From assembly GCA_902806065.1 (NCBI GenBank), contig CADCVE010000044.1:1-39261 (forward strand): a stretch of DNA of 39,261 nt, read 5' to 3'. The notes under the pieces are model-generated. The model had not been told where the DNA came from. It made no database searches and saw nothing but the letters and a program-made list of their open reading frames with translations. The position numbers and the translations under genes are program-made. This DNA comes from an uncultured Rubrobacteraceae bacterium. GTDB taxonomy: Bacteria > Actinomycetota > Rubrobacteria > Rubrobacterales > Rubrobacteraceae. This document shows positions 24,771-33,178 of this stretch, one piece after another; positions within the stretch are counted from its first letter, which is position 1, and each line of letters opens with the position of its first letter.

Positions 24771-26126
24771 CTAGTCCGGATGCTCTTCTTCTTCACCGCC
24801 GGTACGCGGGGCACTCGTTATTCTGATTATCGACCAGCCCATAATCCCCGCAATTATTGAAGCCGTCAGTATGCCCAGCTTAGCAACGTCCAGCAACGGG
24901 CCTTCTGCAAAAGCCAGGTCAGAGATGAAGAGGGACATGGTGAAACCGATCCCCGCCAACCAACCAGCTCCGTAGATGTGCAGCCAAGTCACCCCTTGGG
25001 GCATCTCCGATATGCCGCTCTTTACCGCCAGCCAAGCGAACAAGGTGACGCCGACCTGCTTACCGAGCAGAAGTCCTGCTAAGATTCCCACGCTCACCGG
25101 GTTGAGCAACGTTGAGGTGAAGTCCTCGCCCAAGACTACGCCCGCGTTGGCTAGAGCGAAGAGCGGCATGATGGCGAAGACCACCCAGGGGTGCAGGGCA
25201 TGTTCTAGCTCTTGCAGCGGTGGCTCTACGTCTTCGTTGGCCCTGTTGAGGGCGTGCAAGGCCCCCTGGCGTTCTTCGTTGCACAGCACAGGATCTCCTC
25301 CTTGCTCTCCGGCCTGCTCGAAGCGATCCAGGAGGCCCCTGCTCCGCTTGAGGAAGACCCCGGTGTCAATGAAGGAGCTAGCCGGAACGGTCATCGCCAG
25401 GAGTACCCCTGCTATGGTTGCGTGCACACCCGACTCCAGGAAACAAAGCCACAGCCCGATCCCCAGCAGGCCGTAAGGCAACGGCTTGCCCACTCCCGCC
25501 AAGTTGGTCGTAACGAGCGCAATAAGGAACACGCCACCGAGCGCCAGGGCGCCCCAGGAGACATCTGACGTGTAGAACAGGGCGATCACTAACACGGCCA
25601 GTATGTCGTCCACGATGGCCAGGGCTGTCAGGAAGACCTTCAGGCCGAGGGGCGCCCGTCTGCCGAGCAAGGCCAAGACGCCGAGGGCAAACGCTATGTC
25701 GGTGGCCATTGGGATGCCCCACCCCGATACGCCCTCGGTTCCGAAAGTGATTAACACGTAGATCAAGGCCGGTAGCACGGCTCCGCCGACGGCGGCGGCA
25801 AGAGGGAGGGCCGCCCGTCTCGGGGAAGAGAGTTCTCCGACCAGGATCTCGCGCTTGATCTCCAGGCCTACGACCAGGAAGAAGACCGCCATCAGCCCGT
25901 CGTTGATCCAGTGGGTCAGGTCCTCCTCGATCGAGAAGGGCCCCAAGCCGACGGAGAGCTCCGTTCCCCACAGTCCGGTATAGCTCTCGCCCCATGGCGA
26001 GTTAGACCACACGAGGGCCACGATGGCGGTCACGATCAGGAGGATGCCGCCCGAGGAAGCCCTGTCGGCGAACGCCTGGAAGGGACGCACGATCTTCTCT
26101 ACCGGCCGGACCCGCTTCACGCCCAT
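24771..26126 (-). CDS. nhaA: Na+/H+ antiporter NhaA
   Basis: A 451-residue NhaA antiporter that expels sodium in exchange for protons. Diagnostic segments are NDGLMAVFFLVVGLEIKREIL, GWGIPMATDIAFALG (Asp143, equivalent to Asp133 of the E. coli protein) and ALAIVDDILAV (Asp173-Asp174, the ion-binding pair). FLESGVHATIAGVLLA and GFTMSLFISDLAF close the core. Compared with the short enterobacterial form there is a hydrophilic insertion (about residues 262-310) and a Glu-rich tail, common in Gram-positive homologues. The start is ATG with a weak ribosome site. It is divergent from the DedA-like gene. Confidence 0.93.
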   Translation of the reverse strand: MGVKRVRPVEKIVRPFQAFADRASSGGILLIVTAIVALVWSNSPWGESYTGLWGTELSVGLGPFSIEEDLTHWINDGLMAVFFLVVGLEIKREILVGELSSPRRAALPLAAAVGGAVLPALIYVLITFGTEGVSGWGIPMATDIAFALGVLALLGRRAPLGLKVFLTALAIVDDILAVLVIALFYTSDVSWGALALGGVFLIALVTTNLAGVGKPLPYGLLGIGLWLCFLESGVHATIAGVLLAMTVPASSFIDTGVFLKRSRGLLDRFEQAGEQGGDPVLCNEERQGALHALNRANEDVEPPLQELEHALHPWVVFAIMPLFALANAGVVLGEDFTSTLLNPVSVGILAGLLLGKQVGVTLFAWLAVKSGISEMPQGVTWLHIYGAGWLAGIGFTMSLFISDLAFAEGPLLDVAKLGILTASIIAGIMGWSIIRITSAPRTGGEEEEHPD

Positions 26127-26187
26127 GCAGCACTATATTCCCCGAAGAACCTCAACACTACCCTGTTTATCCACTGAGTCGCCGAGG

Positions 26188-26207
26188 GGGAGTCTGCTCG
26201 GACTCCC
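26188..26207. repeat. Short inverted repeat between nhaA and the VTT gene
   Basis: GGGAGTC, six bases, then GACTCCC form a perfect seven-pair hairpin in the 115-base divergent region. There is no T run, so it may be an operator rather than a terminator. The function is unknown. Confidence 0.35.
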
Positions 26208-26241
26208 TGCTTTCTAGACCGTAGCTGTATGCAGATGGGTT

Positions 26242-26913
26242 GTGGTAGCTTTACTGGATAACGAGAGGTGGCAGCGGATTGTGGAGTTCCTCAATAGAAT
26301 ATCGGAACTCCTCGGCAACGCCTCAGGCTGGCTGATCTCCTGGTCAAGCTCGCCCTACGCGCCGCTGGCCCTCTTCTCCGCCTCCCTGTTCGACTCTGGC
26401 GCGCTCTTTTTCCCTCCGGAGCCGCTCTTGATCGCCATGGCTACACTCCGACCCGATTTGGCTCCCCTTTACGCCGCCGTAGCCACTGCAGCCTCGGTGC
26501 TAGGCGCCACCTTTCCTTACCTCGTTGGCCGGTTCGGGGGACGCCCGCTCGCCGAACGCTTCGTGCGGAGCGAGAGGATCGAGACCGCAGAGCACTTTTT
26601 TAGGGACTACGGTGCCCCGACGACCTTCGTCGCCGCTTTCGCCCCGTTGCCCTACCCGGTCTTCGCGCTAGCCGCCGGTGTTGCGCACCTGGGCTACCCG
26701 GTCTTCTTGGTGGCCTCGCTGGCCGGGCGAGGAGCACGCTTCTTCGGGATAGGGCTATTGATCTACTTCTTCGGTCCGGCCCTCCAGGGCTTGCTGGAGG
26801 ATTACCTGGGGTGGGCAACCCTCGTCCTGGGTGTCTTGCTGGTACTCGTCTACGTCCTCAGCAGGTACTTCGGTAGCCGCTTCGAGAGGAGTAGCAAGGA
26901 TAAGCAACGATGA
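26242..26913 (+). CDS. VTT-domain (DedA/YqaA-like) membrane protein
   Basis: A 223-residue membrane protein with a VTT/DedA-type core: YAPLALFSASLFDSGALFFPPEPLL (re-entrant hairpin with acidic residues), VLGATFPYLVGRFGG (the G-x-x-x-Y-x-x-G-R/K motif) and FVAAFAPLPYPVFALAAGVA, where most members have an arginine-glycine segment. The family includes lipid carrier recycling proteins and lipid scramblases, so a membrane lipid role is plausible. The start is GTG at 26242. It is convergent with the following gene. Confidence 0.78.
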   Translation: MVALLDNERWQRIVEFLNRISELLGNASGWLISWSSSPYAPLALFSASLFDSGALFFPPEPLLIAMATLRPDLAPLYAAVATAASVLGATFPYLVGRFGGRPLAERFVRSERIETAEHFFRDYGAPTTFVAAFAPLPYPVFALAAGVAHLGYPVFLVASLAGRGARFFGIGLLIYFFGPALQGLLEDYLGWATLVLGVLLVLVYVLSRYFGSRFERSSKDKQR

Positions 26914-26956
26914 CCTCGTCTCACGAGGTTTTGACTCCCCGGGCTACGAGATCGGG

Positions 26957-27562
26957 CTATTCACTCGGAGCACCCTTGTCCGAGAAGAGGGCGTAGCCCA
27001 TCCAGGCCACGCCTACGCTGAAGGGTACGCCGCTCAACGGCAATGGTAGCCAAGTGAGCACCGCGCCGATCATCAGCAGCGCACTGGCCTGGCGTGGGTA
27101 GAGGCCCTTGCGCAGCATGGCCAAACCGAACAGCAACCATCCAAGAGCCACCGATCCATAGGATAGCGTGAACCCGGCGGCCAGTGCCCCAGGCGCAGCG
27201 GCGCCCAGTAAGCCTGATTCCCTTGGCGCCAGAGACGGAGTAACGAAGACATCGGCCCAAAAGATTCCTACGGCCATTGTCGTGCCGTAAAAGGCAATCA
27301 GGAAGCCGATCATACCCAGCAGGTCTCCATCACCTAACTGCCGGATATATAGGCCAGCCAACCCCACCAGCAACAGTATCCCTGCAGACAGGGTCAGCCC
27401 GGATTGGAAGGCGGAGAGGGTCGTCAAAGTACCTTCGCCGAGGTCTTTCGGGCCGAAGCCATCGGATTTCATGGTTAGGTCCAGAAGATCGGAGATAATG
27501 AACATCGTTCCGGCCAGGATAGCAGCCAACCCGCTCCACCGAATTTGTTCTAAAGACGACAC
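26957..27562 (-). CDS. Hypothetical four-to-six-helix membrane protein
   Basis: A 201-residue hydrophobic protein with helices at about residues 9-28, 52-72, 80-100, 120-145 and 155-190. The N-terminus (IRWSGLAAILAGTMFIISDLLDL) resembles small DUF4386-like or DoxX-size membrane proteins, but I do not recognise a named family. The GTG start has AGAGGAAGG in front, which supports expression. Function unknown. Confidence 0.6.
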   Translation of the reverse strand: MSSLEQIRWSGLAAILAGTMFIISDLLDLTMKSDGFGPKDLGEGTLTTLSAFQSGLTLSAGILLLVGLAGLYIRQLGDGDLLGMIGFLIAFYGTTMAVGIFWADVFVTPSLAPRESGLLGAAAPGALAAGFTLSYGSVALGWLLFGLAMLRKGLYPRQASALLMIGAVLTWLPLPLSGVPFSVGVAWMGYALFSDKGAPSE

Positions 27563-27825
27563 AGGCCTTCCTCTCGGGCTCTGCCTACCGCCGAGTAATG
27601 TTGAATATCATGGGCTCCTTCTCGAATGAATGATAGGTGGGCACAGTACATCATCTGTAGGACATCTGGGCGAGCCGAACTGGTTTGAAATAAGCTCTTC
27701 ACTCTTCTTCGCTGATCATTCTTCCACCAGACAAGAAGCTTGGCGGGTACAGAGTATCCAGACGTGTAGGTTCTTCGCTTCAGAGCGCTGATCAACGATG
27801 CGTCTGATTCGAACAGCAGCACTAC

Positions 27826-29106
27826 TCACAGGTAGTACCTAAGCAAGACGTAAGGAGTGGCGACGACGAGTGAGATCAGGGTTACGGGGATGCCATAGGC
27901 CATGAATTTGAAGAAAGAGATTTTCCTACCTGCCCGTTCGCTCATGCCGGCGACAACGACATTGGCTGAAGCTCCGATGAGGGTGAAGTTGCCGCCAAAG
28001 TCCGCCCCTATGGCGAGCGCCCACCATAGGGGTCTCACCTCAGCCTCCGAAAGGCCCTCTGCCTGGGCCAACTCCTGTATCACCGGGATCATGGTCGCCG
28101 TGAATGGTATGTTGTCAACTATCCCCGAGGCGAAAGCGCTACCCCACATCACGAGCATGGCCGTGATCGCCGGGGAGCTTCCCACCCCCGTGAGGAACTC
28201 GGCTATCCTGCCCACGAAGCCGGTAACCTCCAGGCCACCAACCAGCACGAAGAGCCCGACGAAGAAGAGCAGCGTCGGCCACTCTACCTCGCGCAAGACC
28301 TCCTCGACATCGCTCTTCGCGTAGAGCATCAAGACGGCGGCCCCGAAGAGGGCTATTGTCGCCGCCTCCAGGTGCAGGGCGCCGTGCAGAAAAAACCCAA
28401 GTATGACCACGCCGAGGATGATGAGCGACTTGCGGAGCAGGACCGCGTCCCGGATGGCGCCCCGGGCATTCAGTTTGGCGATGGTCTCTCCGGCGTCCTC
28501 GCCCGCCGCGAGCTCACGGCGGAAAACCAGGTAGAAGAACCCCAGAACGAGCGGTAGGGCTAAGAGGACCACGGGGGTGAGGTTCAGGACGAAGTCGGAG
28601 AAGGAGAGATCGGCCGCGCTTCCGATCAGGATGTTCGGCGGGTCGCCTATCAGGGTGGCCGCCCCGCCTACGTTCGAGGCCATCACCTGGGCCAGCAAGA
28701 ACGGCAGCGGCGAGACGTCCAGGGCGTCCGCGATCAGGAACGTCACCGGGACCATGAGGATCACGGTGGTTACGTTGTCCAAGAAGGCGGAGAGGAAGGC
28801 TGTTACGAGGCTGAGCAGGATCAGGATCCGGCCAGGTCGGGCTTTACCCAACTGGGCGCTCTTTATCGCTAGATACTCAAAGAGGCCGGTCTTATTCAGG
28901 ACGGAGACTATGATCATCATCCCGGCGAGCAGGCCTATGGTGTTCCAGTCTACGAACTCGCTCGCCGCCTCGGTCTGCTCGACGACGCCAAAGGCGACGA
29001 CGACCGCCGCTCCGAGCAAGGCCGCGACCGTGCGATTTATTAGCTCCGTAGCAATAACCGCCAGCACCACGATGAAGAGCGCTACGGCGAATAACTCCTC
29101 TATCAC
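27826..29106 (-). CDS. SLC13/ArsB-NhaD-type ion transporter
   Basis: A 426-residue permease of the ion transporter superfamily with two inverted repeats. The hallmarks are FLDNVTTVILMVPVTF with NVGGAATLIGDPPNILIG in the first half and GIVDNIPFTATMIPVI with GADFGGNFTLIGASANVVVAG in the second. The GDPPN-type motif occurs in NhaD, arsenite (ArsB-like) and P-protein relatives, so the cargo may be Na+/H+, a dicarboxylate, sulfate or arsenite; no ars genes are nearby. The start is GTG at 29106 with no ribosome site, possibly a near-leaderless message. It is divergent from the CBS protein. Confidence 0.85.
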   Translation of the reverse strand: MIEELFAVALFIVVLAVIATELINRTVAALLGAAVVVAFGVVEQTEAASEFVDWNTIGLLAGMMIIVSVLNKTGLFEYLAIKSAQLGKARPGRILILLSLVTAFLSAFLDNVTTVILMVPVTFLIADALDVSPLPFLLAQVMASNVGGAATLIGDPPNILIGSAADLSFSDFVLNLTPVVLLALPLVLGFFYLVFRRELAAGEDAGETIAKLNARGAIRDAVLLRKSLIILGVVILGFFLHGALHLEAATIALFGAAVLMLYAKSDVEEVLREVEWPTLLFFVGLFVLVGGLEVTGFVGRIAEFLTGVGSSPAITAMLVMWGSAFASGIVDNIPFTATMIPVIQELAQAEGLSEAEVRPLWWALAIGADFGGNFTLIGASANVVVAGMSERAGRKISFFKFMAYGIPVTLISLVVATPYVLLRYYL

Positions 29107-29113
29107 GAGCGTG

Positions 29114-29123
29114 ATTATATAAT
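29114..29123. promoter_or_regulatory. Symmetric TATAAT element between divergent genes
   Basis: The palindrome ATTATATAAT gives a perfect -10 box on both strands, 59 bases separating the permease and CBS genes. On the minus strand, transcription from it would begin within a few bases of the permease GTG. No good -35 box is visible for either direction, so the call is tentative. Confidence 0.35.
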
Positions 29124-29165
29124 GAGAATCTAGCCTACGATGCCCCTACGCTCGGTAAGGGCCGC

Positions 29166-29666
29166 ATGGAGGTGAACTTGAACAGCGAAGAAGTGTCCCG
29201 CCAAGATGCCGGCCGGGATATAAAGCTCGAGGAGATCATGCACCCGGCCGTTTCTGTCACCCCGGATGTCTCGGAGAGAGAAGCGTTGGGAATCCTGCTG
29301 GAGAACAGGCTGCCCGGCGTACCGGTGGTGGACAAAGAAGGGCTCCTTATCGGTTTCGTATCCGACGGCCACCTCCTAGCCTCCGCGCTACCAGAGTACT
29401 TCAAGGTCATGGCGGACGTCTCCTTTGTCTCCGAGGCCGGGGACCAGTGGGTAGACTACCTCTCTGAATCAGCCGGGAAGCCGGTAGGCGAGGTTATGAG
29501 CAAGCAGGTTTCTCAGGTAGAGTTGGGGACCAGCGAGGTCGTAGCCGCCCACAAGATGGTCCACGACGGAGTCTCGAGCGTCGTCGTTACGGAAGGCGGC
29601 AAGGTAGTGGGCATCGTGACCCGCCTCGACCTTTACGCTGCCATAATAGCGCTAGAGTCCGATTAG
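29166..29666 (+). CDS. Two-CBS-domain protein
   Basis: A 166-residue soluble protein made of a CBS pair (Bateman module): EIMHPAVSVTPDVSEREALGIL through VVDKEGLLIGFVSD, then VMSKQVSQVELGTSEVVAAHKM through VVGIVTRLDLYAAI. A helical insertion (about residues 75-100) sits inside the pair. CBS pairs bind adenosine nucleotides and switch partner proteins. It is divergent from the SLC13-type permease, so it may sense energy state for that transporter. Confidence 0.87.
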   Translation: MEVNLNSEEVSRQDAGRDIKLEEIMHPAVSVTPDVSEREALGILLENRLPGVPVVDKEGLLIGFVSDGHLLASALPEYFKVMADVSFVSEAGDQWVDYLSESAGKPVGEVMSKQVSQVELGTSEVVAAHKMVHDGVSSVVVTEGGKVVGIVTRLDLYAAIIALESD

Positions 29667-30063
29667 AAGACTTTCAAAACGCCTGCCTTGCCAAGGCAGA
29701 TTGCGTCAAGGCTCGCGTAAAGACCAAAGGAACGAAACCGGGATCGTAGCGTCTACGAACTGAATCAGCGCTGGCTGCTTTCCAGGGCACCGGTCGAAAA
29801 ATAGAAAACGGCATCATAAATTACACTATTTGGTCCCCAGGTTAGGCAAAACCAGCGTCTTACGCAGGGGGGATTCTTTGAAGCGGATTTTTAAGCGTCT
29901 ATCGCTCTCCGGTTGCTAGAGTCTGGAAGATCACATGCTGGTGGAGAACGCGTAAGCTGAGCTGTCCTCCGCCCTGGCGTGGTATATCGCTCCGTCCGCC
30001 TCACGCACAATGGCTTCCGGAGAGAGTCGGAACCCGCACAGTCGGAGTCTCGCGCGGAGGCTG
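29667..30063. other. Intergenic stretch, no gene seen
   Basis: There is a perfect CTGCCTTG-C-CAAGGCAG inverted repeat at 29683-29699, 17 bases after the CBS stop. It could help end transcription but lacks a T run. Positions 29876-29900 carry a sequence (TTTGAAGCGGATTTTTAAGCG) similar to the glpK promoter region at 31414-31435. No ORF here looks coding. Confidence 0.4.
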
Positions 30064-30693
30064 CTAACCTGCTTGGGTGCTCTCCCTGGTGCCGATCCAC
30101 TCGTCCCGCCGCTCCTTGAGCCATGTAGTGCGCGCCCTGTTGGCAGCTACCCTCGCGGGGCCGTCCTCCCGGGTGAGGGCGTCGAGGCGTTTGTAGGATA
30201 GCTTCCCGCCACTCATCAGCGACACCAGCCCCTCTTCGGCCTGCCTTCGGTCCTCGGAGGCCAGCCATCGCAATGCGGGTGGCGTAGCTTCTCCCATACC
30301 GTCCAGCAATCTGGCGAGCTGGCCGTCCTTCCTGAGCTCCATCTCTCGCAGCTCAATTAGCATGAACCGTTCCCAGGCGGCGTCTTGCGAAGCCCGCTCG
30401 TTCTCTTCCCGCCGGTCTCGCTTACGCGCGGAGGCCCGCTTCGTCGCGAGATCCTCTTGCCAACGATTCGCCCACTCATTGCCGTGCCGCCCGCCTCGCA
30501 GGTCCTCAAGTTGCCTACCAGCCTCCGTCCGTAGAACCGCGGCCATCGCTTCCGCGTACGTCTCGCCGTTCCGCCCGGCGCGGGCCGTTGCCTGCCGCGA
30601 TAGAACTCCGTCGACCATACGTGCCACGCTTCCGTTTCTGCTCAAGATCTTCCTTTCCGAGCGAAGCCTTCGAAGGCCCCGCCGATCATCCAC
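30064..30693 (-). CDS. Charged hypothetical protein
   Basis: A 209-residue frame rich in Arg and Glu (many R-R-E-E-N-E-R-like stretches), predicted helical, without membrane segments or known motifs. The core MVDGVLSRQATARAGRNGET, then EAMAAVLRTEAGRQL, looks like genuine protein. ATG at 30618 just before this core is a likely alternative start (184 residues); the GTG at 30693 adds an Arg-rich leader. It is not part of an operon. Function unknown. Confidence 0.5.
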   Translation of the reverse strand: MDDRRGLRRLRSERKILSRNGSVARMVDGVLSRQATARAGRNGETYAEAMAAVLRTEAGRQLEDLRGGRHGNEWANRWQEDLATKRASARKRDRREENERASQDAAWERFMLIELREMELRKDGQLARLLDGMGEATPPALRWLASEDRRQAEEGLVSLMSGGKLSYKRLDALTREDGPARVAANRARTTWLKERRDEWIGTRESTQAG

Positions 30694-30835
30694 CCGGATA
30701 CCACTCCCGACGCAGTGCGCATCTGAAGCTCGCCCGCTTCGGCGACGAGACCCGCGAGTTCCTGATTCGACTTCCGACCTTCTTGCGCATGCGTCGCACA
30801 GTGCGCGTCAAAGGCGTCCTGGCTAGAAACGTATG

Positions 30836-30882
30836 CGGGCCGGCGAAGCCGCTCCTGTTAGGAGTCGGCGATCGCCGGCCCG
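30836..30882. repeat. Large nested hairpin, candidate structured RNA or terminator
   Basis: The arms CGGGCCGGCGA (30836-30846) and TCGCCGGCCCG (30872-30882) pair perfectly over 11 bases. Inside, GCCG/CGGC and CTCC/GGAG continue the stem with single-base bulges to a five-base loop, giving about 19 pairs in 47 bases. No T run follows on either strand. It is far more stable than chance would suggest even in GC-rich DNA. Confidence 0.55.
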
Positions 30883-30887
30883 TGCAA

Positions 30888-30920
30888 CAAACGCCGGTCG
30901 TGTCACAACGCCGGTGTTTG
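30888..30920. repeat. Second hairpin in tandem
   Basis: CAAACGCCGG (30888-30897) pairs with CCGGTGTTTG (30911-30920) across ten positions, with one G-T wobble in the middle, around a 13-base loop. It begins five bases after the first hairpin. The compensating wobble hints at an RNA structure. Confidence 0.45.
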
Positions 30921-31415
30921 CGGCTGTTAGTAAGCCTTCCTCTGCATTGGTCCTTGCCTCCTACTCGAGGTGCAACGGATTGCGTTTTTATTGTAGCACT
31001 TGTTACCGAGGCAAGCCACGTTCTTTGTGTTGGCGTGTAGTCATCACGACTTCCGGCCCGACCCGGGCGCTTCTGCGGTTTTCTCGAAACGAACGTTTTA
31101 TAGGGCCCGAGGTAGTACCGCGAACGAGCCTTACAGCATCAGTTGAGCCATCCCCGCGCTACTCTCTTCCGAGGAAGCCTTGAAAGAAGCCGGATGAAAT
31201 TGAACGAAATCAGGTGGCGGAGCCTTCGGCGGCATCTCGAGGAGGTGTTGGGAGAAAGACCCTCTCGGAACGACGCCGAAGATCGTAAGTGGTGCTGTAG
31301 GACCGTTTTTGGGACGCGCGAGTATGCTACCTTGCCGACGGCAACGCGAGCGTTTTTAGTGTCTCTGAAACGACCTCTCTGAACTTGCGCATGGGGACTA
31401 GTAATAGGGTGTTCC

Positions 31416-31444
31416 TTGACGCGGATTTTTAGGCGGCGTAGAGT
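31416..31444 (+). promoter_or_regulatory. Sigma70-type promoter for the glycerol operon
   Basis: TTGACG (31416-31421), a 17-base spacer and TAGAGT (31439-31444) form a near-consensus vegetative promoter on the plus strand, about 155 bases ahead of glpK. The long leader leaves room for post-transcriptional control, but I see no recognisable riboswitch or antiterminator site. Confidence 0.55.
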
Positions 31445-31598
31445 GTCTGGACGTGAAGTAACGCAAGTAGCGCGAGAATAGGTGCTACGGAATAGGGTCC
31501 CGCGCGGGGCTACTTTTTATAAGGAGGATGAGGCTACTGGGCTGCATGATCTAGAGAGAGCTTGAGCCGTACTGGGAAAGGGACAGAAAGGACGGGGT

Positions 31599-33122
31599 AT
31601 GGCCGGGGATTATATTTTAGCTATTGACCAGGGGACCACCGGGACGACGGTGCTCGTTTTCGACCACGACGCGGCACTCGTGGGCAGGGCTTATTCGGAG
31701 TTCACCCAGCACTATCCGAAACCAGGATGGGTCGAGCACGACGCCAGTGAGATCTGGAACGTATCCATGCGCGTCGTCGGGGAGGCGCTGGGCGACGCTC
31801 AGGTGAGCGCCCGCCAACTCGCCGCCATAGGTATCACCAACCAGCGCGAGACGGCCGTGATCTGGGATCGCCAGACGGGGGAGCCCGTGCACAATGCCAT
31901 AGTGTGGCAGGACCGGCGCGGAGCGGAGATCTGCGGCAACCTCTCAGAGCAGGGATACGACGAGATGGTCCGCAACAAGACTGGCCTCACCATAGATGCG
32001 TATTTCTCCGGCTCCAAGGTAAAGTGGATGCTGGACAATGTGGACGGCCTCCGCGAACGCGCCGAGAACGGCGAGGTCGCCTTCGGCACCATAGACTCCT
32101 GGCTTGTCTACAAGCTCACCGGCGGCCGCGAGCACATAACCGACTACTCCAACGCCTCGCGCACCCTTCTCTATAACATCTTCGACCTAGAGTGGGACGA
32201 TGAGTTGTTGGAGATGCTCACCGTGCCGCGAGAGATACTGCCGGAGGTCAAGCCCTCCTCGCACGTCTATGGCAACACCGACCCCGGAGCCTTCTTCCAG
32301 GCCGAGATCCCGGTCGGCGGCGTTATCGGGGATCAGCAAGCCGCCCTCTTCGGGCAGGCCGCCTACGGGAAGGGCCTCGCCAAGAACACCTACGGCACCG
32401 GCTCCTTCGCCCTCATGAACACCGGCGGAGAGCCGATGAGGAGCGAGGGCGATCTCCTCACCACGATCGCCTGGGGCATCGGCGACGAGCCGGTCCAGTA
32501 CGCTCTCGAAGGCGCCATCTTTATCACCGGCGCCGCCGTACAGTGGCTGCGCGACGGCCTTGGCATCATAAAAAACGCCTCCGAGACCGAGGAGCTGGCG
32601 CGCAGCGTGGACTCCAACGACGACGTGTACTTCGTGCCCGCGCTCGTGGGCCTCGGCGCCCCGCACTGGGAGCCGTATGCGAGGGGTACCATCGTCGGTC
32701 TCACTCGCGGCACCACGAAGGCGCATCTCGCGAGGGCGGCGCTCGAAAGCATGGCGTATCAGACCAAGGACGTCGTAGACGCGATGGAGAAGGACTCGGG
32801 GATACAGTTGCCGGAGTTCCGGGCCGATGGTGGCGCGGTCGCCAACACCTGGCTGATGCAGTTTCAGGCCGACCTCCTCGGCGTCCCGGTAGACGTACCG
32901 GAGATCACGGAGACCACCGCTCTCGGGTCCGCGTATCTCGCGGGGCTGGCAACCGGTTTCTGGAACAGCGCGGACGAGTTGGCTGACAAGTGGAGGCTCG
33001 CGCGCCGCTACGAGCCACAGATGGATCAGGAGGAGCGCGACCGGCTACACGGACGCTGGAAAGAGGCCGTCGAGCGCTCCAAGAACTGGGCCAGGGAGGC
33101 CGTGGATTCGCCGCTAGGCTAG
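31599..33122 (+). CDS. glpK: Glycerol kinase
   Basis: A 507-residue FGGY-family kinase that converts glycerol and ATP to glycerol 3-phosphate. It shows the ATP-binding DQGTTGTT at residues 8-15, the glycerol-site phrase NQRETAVIW with the following [36 protein letters not shown] and the C-terminal [13 protein letters not shown]. Length is exactly typical. The ATG has an AAAGGA ribosome site. It is the first gene of an operon with dhaK, glpF, an acyl-CoA synthetase, dhaL and dhaM. No glycerol 3-phosphate dehydrogenase is in the window. Confidence 0.97.
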   Translation: MAGDYILAIDQGTTGTTVLVFDHDAALVGRAYSEFTQHYPKPGWVEHDASEIWNVSMRVVGEALGDAQVSARQLAAIGITNQRETAVIWDRQTGEPVHNAIVWQDRRGAEICGNLSEQGYDEMVRNKTGLTIDAYFSGSKVKWMLDNVDGLRERAENGEVAFGTIDSWLVYKLTGGREHITDYSNASRTLLYNIFDLEWDDELLEMLTVPREILPEVKPSSHVYGNTDPGAFFQAEIPVGGVIGDQQAALFGQAAYGKGLAKNTYGTGSFALMNTGGEPMRSEGDLLTTIAWGIGDEPVQYALEGAIFITGAAVQWLRDGLGIIKNASETEELARSVDSNDDVYFVPALVGLGAPHWEPYARGTIVGLTRGTTKAHLARAALESMAYQTKDVVDAMEKDSGIQLPEFRADGGAVANTWLMQFQADLLGVPVDVPEITETTALGSAYLAGLATGFWNSADELADKWRLARRYEPQMDQEERDRLHGRWKEAVERSKNWAREAVDSPLG

Positions 33123-33178
33123 TCTTCCGTGCCGGCCGCGAGGCTGGTCTTCGGGCTGGTGGAAAAGGAGAACACAGA

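Larger units (their letters stand above)
30694..31598. other. Long non-coding region ahead of the glycerol operon
   Basis: 905 bases with no convincing gene. It holds two adjacent strong hairpins (30836-30882 and 30888-30920), an AT-richer part around 30980, and the glpK promoter at 31416-31444. A frame at 31194-31382 (KLNEIRWRSLRRHLEEVLGE) begins protein-like but soon loses coding character. A long leader of about 150 bases lies between the promoter and glpK. Confidence 0.45.

Noticed and set aside
27550-27822. 90-codon minus-strand frame between the hypothetical membrane gene and the SLC13-type gene
   Set aside because: No ribosome site, composition unlike neighbouring genes, and it overlaps the better-supported start of the membrane protein.
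30960-31040. TACAAT box on the minus strand as a promoter for the charged hypothetical gene
   Set aside because: The nearest TTGCCT is only 13 bases away and the gene starts about 300 bases further on.
31520-31560. Tiny upstream frame (M-R-L-L-G-C-M-I) after AAGGAGG ahead of glpK, as a leader peptide
   Set aside because: The ribosome site touches the ATG with no spacer, and there is no attenuator-like hairpin, so a functional leader peptide is unlikely.
32990-33178. N-terminal extension of dhaK back to 32990
   Set aside because: The extension lies inside glpK in another frame, while GTG at 33179 has a strong ribosome site and matches the usual DhaK N-terminus.
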